Shown: positions 48,054 to 58,704, numbered from the stretch's first letter. The stretch: DNA of 64,000 bases from Larix kaempferi (GCA_027924585.1 BSBM01000261.1:1597501-1661500), one strand, 5' to 3'. The notes: generated by a model from the letters alone, not told the origin. Made by a program: numbers and translations.

Positions 48054-48656
48054 TGCGCCAAAGATCTCCATCACTTCTCTTGGTGATGGGAACATCAAGA
48101 AATGGGATCTAATTATTCTCCTCCACCTCCGTAGTGAAATTGATATGGTCAGATCTACCATTCAAATGATTCAAAAACTCATCCAAACTTTGTCTACCAT
48201 GTGGCCAGTTAGTGTTAGTGTCATCAACAAATCTTTTCCACCATTTCGGTTTTATGGGAATGATTCAATGGCATATTTCTCAAAAGCTTCCATGTATAAG
48301 TTCGCAACCACGGGAGAAAGAGGGGAACTCATTCCAATTCCCTCAATTTGCTCATATAAAACTCCTTTGAAACTGAAAAATGCAGATTTCAAACACACTC
48401 ACTAATTTTGCAATCTCTTCATTAGATACCTCCTCAACTACCTTAATAGCTTCATCCATGGGATTTTTTGTAAAAAGCAAACCACATCAAAGCTAGCTAA
48501 AATATCTCCTTCCTCTACTTTGAGTTCCTTCATTTCGCTAACCATGTGCATGGAGTCTTTAATGAAAGCCTGGGTATGACCTACAATATGTTTTAGATTC
48601 CTGGCTAAAACTTTTGAAGGAACCAACCATGAAACTCCATTAAAGACTCCACACAC
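48054..48656 (-). pseudogene. Penelope-like reverse transcriptase, left copy
   Basis: The frame at 48656-48438 reads 'GVSWLVPSKVLARNLKHIV' and then 'MVSEMKELKVEEGDILASFD', the upstream part of the reverse transcriptase. Further motifs ('LIQTLSTMW' and neighbours are their antisense) continue to 48054 with frameshifts. It extends ~75 bp further 5' than the right copy. Confidence 0.75.
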
Positions 48657-49530
48657 ATGGTTAACGAAATGAAGGAACTCAAAGTAGAGGAAGGAGATAT
48701 TTTAGCCAACATTGAAATGGTTTCACTTTTTACAAAAATTCCCATGGATGAAGCTATTAAGGTAGTTGAGGAGTTATCTAATGAAGTGACTGCAAAATTA
48801 GTGAGAGTGTGTTTGAAATCTATATTTTTCAGTTTCAAAGGAGTTTTATATGAGCAAATTGAGGGAATTGTGATGGGTTGCCCTCTTTCTCATGTGGTTG
48901 CGAACTTTTACATGGAAGGTTTTGAAAAATCTGCAATTGAATCATTCCCATTAAAACCAAAATGGTGGAAAAGATTCGTTGATGACACTAACACTAACTG
49001 ACCACATGGTAAACAAAGTTTGGATGAGTTTTTGAATCATTTGAATAGTAGATCTAACCATATCAAATTCACTATGGAGGTGGAGGAGAATAATCAGATC
49101 CCATTTCTTGATGTTCTCATCACCAAGAGAAGTGATGGATCTTTGGCGCACTAGGTTTGTAAAAAGAAGACCCATACAGACAAGTACCTACACGCTGACT
49201 CTCACCACTTTCCTCTGCAAAAGACGAGGATATTAAAGACTAGTAGCTCATGCCAGTAGTCTCAGATGATGAACACCTTGAACATGAGATAAAACACTTG
49301 TCCAATGTGTTAAAAAAGAATGGATATAGTCATCCAAAAGGCTCAAAAAGGACCTTTAAAACGGAACAAAGACATTAATGGAACTAAAATTACCCTTCCT
49401 TATATTAAGGGAACAACTGACGTGCTAGCTAGGATCCTAAAAAGGAAAGACATTAGGGTTACTTTCACTGCTCCAAATTCAGTTGGGAGAATGTTGGATT
49501 CCTCAAAAGATCCTGCAAACTCTATAAAAC
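48639..49530 (+). pseudogene. Penelope-like reverse transcriptase and linker, right copy
   Basis: The open frame 48657-49001 contains 'ELKVEEGDILANIEMVSLFT' (motif A region), 'YEQIEGIVMGCPLSHVVAN' (motif B) and 'WWKRFVDD' with the catalytic FVDD at 48975-48986. After a stop, 'FLNHLNSRSNHIKFTMEVEE' and 'IPFLDVLITKRSDGSLAH' follow (49022-49154), typical of Penelope-like elements. Another frame (49320-49530) holds the linker 'YIKGTTDVLARILKRKDIRV'. Several stops interrupt it. The N-terminal part of the polyprotein is missing. Confidence 0.88.
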
Positions 49531-49539
49531 TCAAGGGGG

Positions 49540-49855
49540 GTATATAGTATTCCGTGTTCATGTGGAAAGACTTATATTGGAGAAACGAGGAGATTGTTTC
49601 AGGTTACGCTTAAGGAACACTGTGGACATAATGCATGATCGTCATAAGAAGTTGGTATTAGTTGACCATACACATAGCTCAAGCCACCACATTTGTATTG
49701 AAGACACCAAGCTCAATGCAAAAGAATATTATTACAGGAGAAGGAAAATTCGAGAAGCTATTGAGATAGAGAAGGTTCCCTTGAACTTGAATAGGGACGA
49801 CAACCTAAAATTGAGTGACTGTTGGCGTCCCATCATTCATACCCTTAAAAATAAT
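49540..49855 (+). pseudogene. Penelope-like GIY-YIG endonuclease, right copy
   Basis: In the frame from about 49542 the domain starts GVYSIPCSCGKTYIGETRR, showing the GIY (here GVY) and YIG motifs, the paired Cys of Penelope-like elements, and the Arg after YIGET. It stops at TGA about 49638. The C-terminal part is in another frame (49562-49855): 'DRHKKLVLVDHTHSSSHHIC' and then REAIEIE. One frameshift and one stop separate the pieces. Confidence 0.88.
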
Positions 49856-49982
49856 TAATAAATAACAAAAATTTAAGCAATAATAAAAATCTCAAAGAAT
49901 AACAAAAGACCCTAAAATTCTAGAATTTATTACAATGCTAAAAAACTCTAATAACTTGAGCTTTATTAATAACAAGAATGAC

Positions 49983-51570
49983 ACCCAAAGGGGTTGGATC
50001 CATTGGTGAAGAGCGAGGAGTTTTTCACCAATGGGAAAGGTTCAAATCCAATGAGGGTCGATCCTGAAGCCATGGGGTCACCTTGAGGTAGTGGTGGAAA
50101 GTGTGGTTGCACCCAGAGAGATTGTATTAAATGATCTCGTGACCAGTGCACAAATAAGTGGATCAAATCCCACCCCCATGTCCTTCAATTTAAAAAAGAA
50201 CCCCAACAGCAGGTGCCCCACTCCTGTCCACTGCGCTCCATGATGACATTTGTCCTCTTGTATTTGTCGATCAAGCTGCCACTTGGAATTCGCCTTGCCA
50301 TCAAGTCATTGGTTGTACACCCGCCTGCACTCTCGGTCATGAAAGCCACAAACGGCAAGTCTTTTCCCTCGCGCGATGGATCTACCCTACGTCCAATCCT
50401 TTGGTGCACTCAACCACCATTAACTCTACTATGATGGATTTGAGTGTTATTTCCCCCCTTGTACCAAGCATTGAAGGTGGTTTCCTTCTATGGATAGGCA
50501 TCACTTCCAACCTTTTCACTCCATGCTTTTGGCTCTATCTCCCTGCATCCATCGACTTCTCCCCCTCCTGATTATTCAGCTCTAGCTCACTCACCATCTC
50601 CCTTGCAGCAACTTGGCTCTTGATTGGGCCTATCCCCGCGTCGCCTCCTCCATGATTCGCTCCAAGAAAACTGAGAGGAAGACCTTCGCAAGCCCTCGCC
50701 GCTCTCACATGCCTCGCGTACTGGGAGAACATGACTCTATCAGCACCTGTTATGTGGGTAAGGTCTCTTCTCCTTCCAAGCATCATATCCAAAGTCTAGA
50801 AAACAGGATTCAACACAATTTGGCCCACCCTGAATCAAACCGGCTCTATGCAGAAATGGAAGGTTTTGTTGAAGACTTCAGCTCAACTCGCACCAAGGAA
50901 ACCCGCCACCAGAAACCTCTGAAATTGCTATGGTTCAATAAGTCAATGCTTGGCTTGGCTTGGCTCTTGCAGATTGCTTGGAAGGCAATCTAATGACAAA
51001 CAACCAAGGTCTCTGCTTGGTAGAATGCCTAAACAAGAATGAGGGTTGGCTCCGTCGCATTTCCAAAAGCCCAAATGGACTTTATCGCCAAGTTAAACGC
51101 CCTTGCATGAGAACTCACAGGGAAAGTTTTAAGTCGTCCTCAGGAGACTCTGGTGGACTCTCAACTCATCTATCGGTGTCACCCTAACAATGGCCAATCT
51201 AGTGATCTCTCTGGCAGGGTTGTTGATGACCAAAAGCAGAAGCAAAGCACCCCTCCTATGATCATCATCTCAGAATAAGATTAAGGCGCCCCCACACCAG
51301 CTCAGTCTTCAATTTTGAATCCAGGTTTCTTTTACAATGGCTAACAGTCTTTAGTGTTTTAAGTCTAGTTATTTCGACTATAAATCTCGACCTATGGGTG
51401 TTAATTTGAACTCAATATTCTCTATCTTAGTCTCTGGAACAATTAGTCTTTGGTTAGCTAGACAGTCTGGAAATTTCCCTGAGCAGTTGTGACTGGTTCA
51501 TGATTAGCCTTTTTTCTCTGTACTTCCTGTTTATATTATAATGAAATTTGAACTTATAAAATTAAAAAAA
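49983..51570 (+). mobile_element. Composite retroposon: SINE-like head, LINE-like body, A tail, 15-bp target duplication
   Basis: AATAACAAGAATGAC occurs at 49968-49982 and 51571-51585 and flanks a 1588-bp insertion in the Penelope-like 3' UTR. The opposite arm keeps the empty site. The head (to about 50200) resembles the SINE-like copy at 7951 and has a B box GGTTCAAATCC at 50039-50049. The body has unrecognised frames at 50613-50993 and 50960-51187. It ends 'TTTCTCTGTACTTCC', an ATAATGAAATTTG block and a run of A, like a plant L1 3' end. There is no target duplication around the head alone, so the whole unit moved together. Confidence 0.8.
50613..51187 (+). pseudogene. Unrecognised coding remnant inside the retroposon
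   Basis: Two overlapping frames (50613-50990 and 50960-51184) read as one protein with a frameshift near 50965. Segments include 'ENRIQHNLAHPESNRLYAEM' and 'LNKNEGWLRRISKSPNGLYR'. It may be a LINE ORF1 remnant or captured host transcript; I recognise no domain. Confidence 0.35.
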
Positions 51571-51585
51571 AATAACAAGAATGAC

Positions 51586-51915
51586 CTAATCATTGGCTTT
51601 AATAATTTTTAAAAAATAAGATCTCCATAAGTAGGGTTAGTAGTAATAATAATATAATCTTGTCCTTTAGTAATGTTAATTCATAGTATGGTTTTAATCA
51701 ACCCTAAAAAAATTTGATATTATTATCCCTAATGCTAACTTATCCATTGTGCTATAATAATTGGTCAGCTTATTGAAACCTTCAAAACCCTAATCCCATA
51801 TCTATTTATTATGCTATTCTCTAATCCAGAAATCTTGAGTAACTTTTCTCCTGATGATGAGCCCTACTGAGAGGCTCGAAACATCAAGTAAAAACCTTGT
51901 GCAAAGCAGTTTTCC
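51586..51915 (+). other. 3' UTR of the right Penelope-like copy (outer part)
   Basis: Inverted homologue of 46450-46830. Similarity to the left arm fades beyond about 51915. Confidence 0.7.
51849..51885 (+). ncRNA. Hammerhead-core-like motif in the Penelope-like 3' UTR, right copy
   Basis: CTGATGA (51851-51857), one T, then a perfect 5-bp stem GAGCC/GGCTC around a loop, then GAAAC (51878-51882). This is the conserved order of a hammerhead ribozyme: core box, stem II, GAAA box. Hammerheads are established in the terminal repeats of Penelope-like elements. Stem III could be the short AC/GT pair, with a possible cleavage site after GTA near 51886-51888. Stem I is weak (TTTT with AAAA), so activity is uncertain. 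Confidence 0.5.
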
Positions 51916-51929
51916 TCTTATTTAATGAA

Positions 51930-52282
51930 TTCTACTGCATAATAACCATTAACAGACCAATAATATTGTTGAATATGAAGCCTTGAGTCTAGGAGTGTTA
52001 TCCTCCCCACCCTGGTTCTACTCCCATAAGTGGCATGTTACGCTCATAATGAGTATATTGTTGTAACAGCTTTGAGCCCTGCTATTGATTGGCCTTGTGC
52101 CCTGAAGAATCTAGTGTTTACCCTGGATACCATCCTCGAAATGAGGGAAAGTGCCCAGGGATTTGCCTCAGAATATTTACTTGGAAAAAAAATATAAAGC
52201 ACACCAGCGTCGATCTTAACTCAAGCTCTTTTACATACTAAGAGGTTTGCATCTCAATTGTTGTTTTGATCCCTCTCTGTGC
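51930..52282. other. Intron sequence, no gene seen
   Basis: No recognisable feature. Confidence 0.4.
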
Positions 52283-52408
52283 TTAAAAGATCTGGATTTA
52301 GGATGGGTCTATGTTGGTGCTACTTTTAGTACCAGGAGGAGGGAATTAAAAGATCTGGATTTAAGATGGGTCTATGTTGGTGCTACTTTTAGTACCAGGA
52401 GGAGGGAG
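52283..52408. repeat. 63-bp tandem duplication
   Basis: Units start TTAAAAGATCTGGATTTA at 52283 and 52346 and differ at one or two bases. Confidence 0.9.
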
Positions 52409-52837
52409 CCTTGAGCTATTTTTTATTGTTGGTTCCAGATACAATAGGGCACACTACTTGAGCTATTCACAGCACGTGCATCATCTATGTAGAGTTGGAG
52501 TACCCCCTACAGAAAATTTCCTTAACCCTAGGTAAATGTTGTCCTTATGTTCTTAAATAAATCAGCTGATATTTAATTTGCAGAAATTAAATTCTTCACA
52601 TAGCAGTATTCACGCATATAGCTAGAAAATGAACAGTGGAAGCAAAACAAAATACACAAATGAATTACTCCTTCAAATCAACCTTCCATTAATAGATCTA
52701 GGCTTACAAGGAAACCTCCACAGCTGCAAAAACTTACAGCTATAAGGTACACTCAAAATGGAGCAAAAATCAACAAACTTACTGAGGAAAACTGCCCTCA
52801 AACAATCAAGAAATCAACCCAAGGCTTGTTGGTGGCT

Positions 52838-52940
52838 GTACGGACTTGTTGCAGGCCTGTATGGACCTGTCCATACGGATCCGTACAACTGTACTGACAT
52901 GTTGTACGAATCCGTATGACTGTATGGATCTGCTACTGTC
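52838..52940. repeat. Cluster of CCGTAC/TGTATGG inverted motifs
   Basis: 'TGTACGGAC', 'CCATACGGATCCGTAC', 'TTGTACGAATCCGTATG' and 'GTATGGATC' recur within 100 bp in both orientations, with a perfect ACGGATCCGT palindrome. Confidence 0.55.
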
Positions 52941-54655
52941 GCTGCCTGCCTGCTAAAATCTACCTCGTTATTGAACCAGGCTCCACTCTAACACTCTAAT
53001 TTCGCTCCTCAAATGAGTCTCTTCACCTTCCGACCAAAATTGTCTTCGAGCAAAGAATGAATGTGTCTTAACCCTCTACTTTGACTTGCCTTTATACTTC
53101 AGTTGAAACCCTAATCTCTCATTGAGATGTACGGTTGAGATTAGTCTAAATCACTAATGTATTCAAAATACACTTTATTATACTCTACAGATAAAAATAA
53201 GACTCAATTTATTAATAAAGTGAATTACAAAATAGATTTGACTTGACGACTTCATGCACATTTGACACTAAACGTGTGCAGAAGTTCCTATCCAAGCTAC
53301 AAACATCAACACCTATTTGGGCTATATTCTTGGCAAGGATTCTCTTCTATTCTTGATCATGGCCAGTATCTGGCCCCTTCTATTTTGGATTATTTTCATA
53401 GATCTCTCTTTCTCTATCTAAGAGAGTGTAAGTGAAGGAGAGAGACAGTTGTACCTTACTTCTTTCCACCTCCTTGCTTTCACTATTCTCCTCGAGATTT
53501 TGTGATTGAGAGCAAGCAGTTGAGCTCATCTACTGGTTGAATGACTCTGTGGTCAACATCATGATATTATCCCATTTGAGGTGGAGAAGTTGAAGAATCT
53601 TGGGTCTGCCAAGATCCTTGAGAGCGTTGGTGTGTTCCCACCTGTCTGGGACTTTGTTCTTTCTACAACCCTTGGCCATAAACATCAAATTAATCACTCT
53701 TTTGGCAACCATATTGATGTTTGAGAGTGAGAACTTCTATCTTTAGCATAGAACTCTTACTCACTCCTATTGCAATCTTCATAGGAATTCGAACTTGTAG
53801 TATTCAAACAATTTTCAGTTGCCCTGCTTGTTTTCTTTCATTCACTCATAACTCCATTTCTGGGACAAATCATTGGTCATTCACTTTACTTGTTTCATTG
53901 ATTTTTATAAAGGCAAATTAATTATCTTGCATCCCCACAAATCACATTAGCATCCCCACAAATCACATTAGACTAGATTGCAAGGGGATCACTCTGGCTC
54001 AGCTTTAGAGGTTATTCCCAAGTCTTTTCTGCATTTTTTGAGGCGAAAGTAGTTTGCTGGTCTGGGTGCTTTTGTGCAGAATTAAGAAGATACTATAGGA
54101 TATTTCAATTTGCATTTATTGGAATTTATTATAATCAAAAATCCTCTTTCTTTTAGTTTTTTCCTTAATATTGGGGTGCAATTGCTTCCTGTTTTTGCAC
54201 TTTTTAGCATGGAACAGCAGGAGATTATCCCCTACTGATGACCATATTTAGCAATTTTATCATATAGATCAGTGTTTACGCTTCTTCTTTGATTGCTGCC
54301 CCTAACTTGTACTCACTGACTTCTGATTCAATTAGTTTAATACAGCAGCATACTTTATTGATTTAAGGTCAATCTAACCTCTGAGGAACCATATTGTAAA
54401 CCTTAGATCATTTAGGGAGCCTCCCCTGTGGTGGTCAAAAAACTAACCGAAAGCGAGAAGGGAATAGAGTGAGGGGACATTGGCTCTCTTTCTAAGAGTT
54501 ATCTGGACTCCTTTAGTCTTTGCAAGAGAGAAATTTCTGGGTGATAACAGGTCCTACTCCTTTGAGGATAATAAAAGTAACATGCATCTAAGTAGACAAA
54601 ACACTATGATAATAAATGCAAACAGAGTTCATTTAGAGGACACATATTTACTTAC
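52941..54655. other. Intron sequence, no gene seen
   Basis: No host exon. A 60-codon minus frame at 53712-53530 has no recognisable content. A 21-bp direct repeat (CATCCCCACAAATCACATTA) is doubled at about 53931 and 53952. Confidence 0.4.
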
Positions 54656-54689
54656 CTGCCTCTAGGTGGTGACCTTGATGGACTATGGC
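54656..54689 (-). CDS. CCCH 13-like gene microexon (34 nt)
   Basis: A very short exon lies between acceptor TTATTGCAG and donor GTAAGTAAA on the minus strand. It completes a Gly codon from the upstream exon, encodes HSPSRSPPRG and leaves two bases (AG) that join T of the next exon to give Ser. The peptide continues the RS-like character of the preceding exon. It is too short to be found as an open frame; it is supported by splice sites on both sides, phase agreement with both neighbours and composition. The downstream intron is about 25.2 kb. Confidence 0.75.
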
Positions 54690-55022
54690 CTGCAATAAAT
54701 CGGTAGCCTGAATTAATTAGCATAAGTTCCTTCAAAAATACATGGTCTTCACTTAAATCATACCCCCATACCCATTTATCCATCTAGAACAAGCATGTTG
54801 GAATTCAAGCCTCAATAACATTTTCCAGTACATTGAACATATAAAGCCAATTTATGCCCACCAATGAAACAAAATTGACGTAAAAGACTTTGTTATCTTA
54901 TATGGAATTCCTATCATTGATTTATAGCCACAGCATCCCTGTAGACAGCATCACTGGCGATACAACAAAAAACAGTTGTCAGATACATAATGTTATGTTT
55001 AATCACACCTTAAGTAACTTAC

Positions 55023-55160
55023 CCCTATCATGAGGTAAAGATCTCTGATCAGCATACTGCTGACGCCCCTTGGCATCCCTTGCTGGAGGGGACCTTCTAT
55101 GAGGAGAGTGTCTTCTGTCTAATTTGTCCCTTAGATCGCCACTCCGATGTTCACGTCTAC
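55023..55160 (-). CDS. CCCH 13-like gene exon (first visible), Arg/Ser-rich
   Basis: Minus-strand exon of 138 nt between acceptor GCTGGCAG and donor GTAAGT. It opens with two bases of a split codon, gives 45 full codons and leaves one base, with no stop. The peptide includes RSGDLRDKLDRRHSPHRR and then SPPARDAKGRQQY, a basic RS-like stretch. In plant CCCH 13-like proteins a similar stretch follows the N-terminal CCCH finger. The finger itself is not in this exon and I did not find it between 55161 and 64000 on this strand, so the intron upstream is probably at least 8.8 kb. The exon has no frameshift and sits in intron sequence poor in open frames. Confidence 0.82.
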
Positions 55161-58100
55161 CTGCCAGCAATCTAATTTTAGTGAATATGCAAACAAAATT
55201 TTCTATTATTAAACGGAATGTAGAACCTTTTTACTTGATAACAAACAAAGAACTCGCTTATCGAAAGCCCAAATCTGGAACCGTTATCACCAACAGGCAT
55301 TTGATCTTACCATATTGAGGAATGCAAGAGACTTAACAGTGGCTACTAACACTGCCTCCTTGCCAGGTCTCATGTGGGCCTTGGTATTATACAAGCCTTG
55401 AAAAAATCAATAAATATGTGCTTTACCCGCTTTTGATCTTACATGTAACAATAACCAATATAAAAGCCTTCGAATTTCATAGTAGCTCTTAATATCGAAG
55501 AGGACTGAGATGGCTTCCTTCTTCAGCAATTTGTAAAATAGTAAATTTTGGATATGTAAAGCATGCCTTCGATCTCATAAATAGAAATAATAAAAGAATG
55601 CATCTTCCATCCAATAAAAGATCTCAATATGGAACACCAGACTTGCCACAATAATCTGCAAAATATCTCCATTCACAAAATCCCTCAGCATTTTATTGTT
55701 TGAGAAGGATCTCCAGCAGTGACATCAGACCATGAATGCAATCGTGAAGATCATAAACTAAGTGATAAAAGCAATCACATCATAAAGCATATACAAAAGC
55801 AGGCTTTACAAGGCTTTTGAAAAAAAACTGGGTTCTCCAAACCTTTCAAAAACAATTTTCTGACAAATAATGCAAAAGCAAAACATGGTACCACCTTGTG
55901 ACAGGATGTATGTGTTGACTACTATGGGAGATCACTAGCATAAGGTATCAGGATAGTTGACCTGCAAGAAATATGTAGGTCAAAATAATTTGAGTTCAGA
56001 TAAATTCTCATCAAACTCGAATTGAATTTCTAACGTCGCAAGTGGCTATGTAACAAGGAAAGCATATTTTCCAGTCATTGACATGATGAAAAATCAAATT
56101 CCCGTGGTGGAGAAATTTCATGACCTAGCGAGCATTAGTTGGTTCAACATTCTTATTCATGTTTTTGCAATGACGATCCTTACACAGAGGTTAAAATTCT
56201 TTAAATAGAAAGTCGAGGAAAGCAATTAAGAACACGTATACTTCTTAATCATCAAAGTTCAACATTAATATCAACCTCAATTTAGTATAATTTATGCTAC
56301 TCCATTTTCACGATAAGATTTGAACATGACTTCACTAGTCTCCTTAATGGCTGGGCATTTATAACATTTTCCATGAACTGTCCTGAATTTCAAAATGCCA
56401 AGCTAGATAGGAGAATAGGTAGACAGACTTATTCCTCAATAGTCAAAACAACTAAATTAAATTAATAAGATTCATATTAATGTCAAGAGAAGACCAAAAT
56501 ATGCCAATAGAATTTCAGAAAGACCCAAGTACAATATAAGCCAAGGGAGTGCCTAAAGCAACCTCCAATACAAAGAGATACTACCAGTAATAGAAAAGAA
56601 ACATTTAAATATAAAAGAGTAAAATTAAGTCAAAGCCAGCAAGCAATAAAAGCTAAAGACCAAATCTCTATGGTAAATTGTAATATTTCTACTAGCTGCT
56701 AAATGCCATCTGATTTTGATAGGAAAAAAGACTTCTGCTATTACCCACATTTCAAATGTTGATGATGTTGACATAAGAATATGAGATTAAAGTTGTAACA
56801 CTAACAAAGAAACATTAACAGCAAAAGGTACAAAAATTTCTGGATGGAAGGGTATCCCATAGTGCATGACCAATCCATATGATGGATGAAATATTTAAGG
56901 TTTAAACATTTCCTTGGACTTGGCATAGAGCTGGCTCCCAGAGGATATACTTGAACGCCTGTAACATAATTCATGAAGAAATTGACTAGAATATTATTTC
57001 ACACCCAAGATTGAAGCAATAATAGTTGTTTGATTCATTACCAAAAACTTGATGATACAGTAATGACGTGATACTGAAACCTTATTAGGTAAAGGACACA
57101 TACATGGAATGATATTCAGTTTTAACATCTAACCTTTTTAGAGTGTGCAAGAGTCTTCATTACACCCAATATAAGATAGTTTCAAGAATATTAACATTGT
57201 TAAGTGAACTATTTATCTGCAAATACAAGAATGGCATCCTAAGAGGCAGGGCGGCATATAACAATTAAAAACAATATGGTCAGTCACCTCAAAACCCTCT
57301 CTATAAAGTAGTTACTAAAATCTACTTCATTGCATTGTCAAGAATATCACTGCAACCATGATCCCTCTCTCCTTACTCCCATTATTGATCTATCAATGAA
57401 AAGAAAAACACAAAATCAAAAATTCACATAAAAGACCAAGCAAAAATGATGTTTAGCTAAAAGACAGGAATGCATCTGATTACAGACATGGAAAGCATGC
57501 CTCTCAGAGATACAGATTTTAAGTCTGCCTTCGCACTTCAAGATTCAACAATGAACTGAAAATTTATCTTTTCGAACATCCCTATAAGAAATGTTGGATC
57601 ATAGAAATCAGTTCCCTATGTTGCATCAGCAGCATCTATAAGTTGCTCCCAATAAAGTTCATCTTAAAAATGCATTAGGATTGCCTTTTATTCCATTTGC
57701 CACTTTTGAAAACTGACTTGTCAGAGATTTAGAGGGATTTAAAAAAATTATTGTCAAAGTATCGAACATGAAAAGGAACCTGGTAATCAACTCCGATGTG
57801 TAGGCCTTGATGCTGTGTAAGAATCCTATTGTCAAAGTATCAAACATGAAAAGGAACCTGGTAATCAACTCCGATGTGTAGGCCTTGATGCTGTGTAAGA
57901 ATCCTATTAATCTAATGTCAAATGCTGAAAAATATATTTTTACAGCAGTGTCCTTCATTTCTTTCCCCGGGATGATTCAGGGGTCATTTGAAGTGAAATG
58001 AACTTATTGACGACACATAACACAAAATTTATAAAACAGATCTACCTTTAAAGAAAACAGTATCTAGCTGCAATTCTCATGGATTGCTGGCTCCTTCCTT

Positions 58101-58469
58101 AGTAGTTGCCTTCTTAATGAAAGTGGAAGAATACAAACACCACCAAAGCAAACCATGCTTATTGAGGAAACCCAAGGATACAACTTGCAGTGGCCTACAG
58201 AAAAAAGGGTTGAAATCTGAAGGTTGAAGCAAGGCCCAAAGACCAGAAAAATAAAAAAGGCAAGGAAACTTATAGAGGCATTAACAAGCAAGTAATCTTT
58301 CTTATTTGTTTCCAAGATGCAAAATTTAAGACAGTGGATAGAGAGAAAATAAATAAGTCTTTATTATGAATGCTGCAATGGTACATCTCTCACATGCCCC
58401 AAAAGACCCATACGAGGCATATCTATAGCACCCTCGGTTAGGTAGCTTAAACTTTAACCAACCAACATC
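55161..58469. other. Upstream intron, mostly without recognisable transposons
   Basis: AT-rich, apparently single-copy except for the 78-bp duplication at 57751. No further exon of the CCCH 13-like gene was found. Confidence 0.4.
57751..57906. repeat. 78-bp tandem duplication
   Basis: Units at 57751-57828 and 57829-57906 differ at one base (ATCGAAC against ATCAAAC), so the event is recent compared with the surrounding relics. Confidence 0.92.
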
Positions 58470-58704
58470 TGTTAGAAATTAGAATAAGTAACACTCATTA
58501 TCATAGGAGTTCTATATTATAATGTATAACATAATGATGACTTTAATAAATGACAATCAAGTCATTAGTCGGTAGAGAAGTTAGGTAAATTAGGTAGTGC
58601 AACTACCTAACTAGTAAATAAAACCAATTCAACCTCATTGTACCAATCGACTGCATTGAATAAATTTTACACCTCCCATGTATTGTGTGTTCATTTTTCC
58701 AACA
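58470..58704 (+). mobile_element. Ty1/copia LTR (about 235 bp)
   Basis: It starts TGTTAGAAATTAG and ends CCAACA, the TG...CA ends expected, and is followed at once by a primer binding site TGGTATCAAAGCGG. No polyprotein follows in the window, so only the 5' end is left or it is a broken copy. Confidence 0.7.

Larger units (their letters stand above)
46450..51915. mobile_element. Penelope-like element arranged as a large inverted repeat
   Basis: Two copies of one element face outward from a centre at about 48564-48638 (75-bp loop). The left copy is on the minus strand (48638 to 46450) and the right on the plus strand (48639 to 51915). Each has reverse transcriptase, linker, GIY-YIG domain and a long AT-rich 3' UTR. 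Both are 5'-truncated. The right arm is interrupted by a retroposon (49983-51570), and the left arm holds an extra 373-bp tandem copy. GIY-YIG plus reverse transcriptase defines Penelope-like elements; conifer members are known as Dryads. Arms have diverged (stops differ), so neither is active. Confidence 0.85.
449..55160 (-). other. Gene span: zinc finger CCCH 13-like gene, five exons with two giant introns
   Basis: Five exons on the minus strand chain into one stop-free frame: 55160-55023, 54689-54656, 29457-29307, 29169-29113 and 546-449. Exon lengths 138, 34, 151, 57 and 98 nt fit split codons at the junctions (Gly across the first, Ser across the second, phase 0 at the next two). All introns are GT-AG. 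The product begins Arg/Ser-rich and passes into a Glu/Lys-rich coiled coil. From memory this order matches plant proteins annotated as zinc finger CCCH domain-containing protein 13-like, whose CCCH finger lies N-terminal; that part would be upstream, beyond 64000 or in unrecognised exons above 55160. Intron sizes are 333, 25198, 137 and 28566 bp. The gene continues left of position 1, since the last exon ends mid-codon. Family assignment is moderately sure; the exon chain itself is strong. Confidence 0.8.

Noticed and set aside
50185-50792. Minus-strand frames in the retroposon
   Set aside because: Overlap better plus-strand frames in the element's own orientation and have no recognisable content.
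57659-57958. 99-codon minus-strand frame with an internal repeat
   Set aside because: The repeat is just the 78-bp DNA duplication (a multiple of three), with no recognisable protein.
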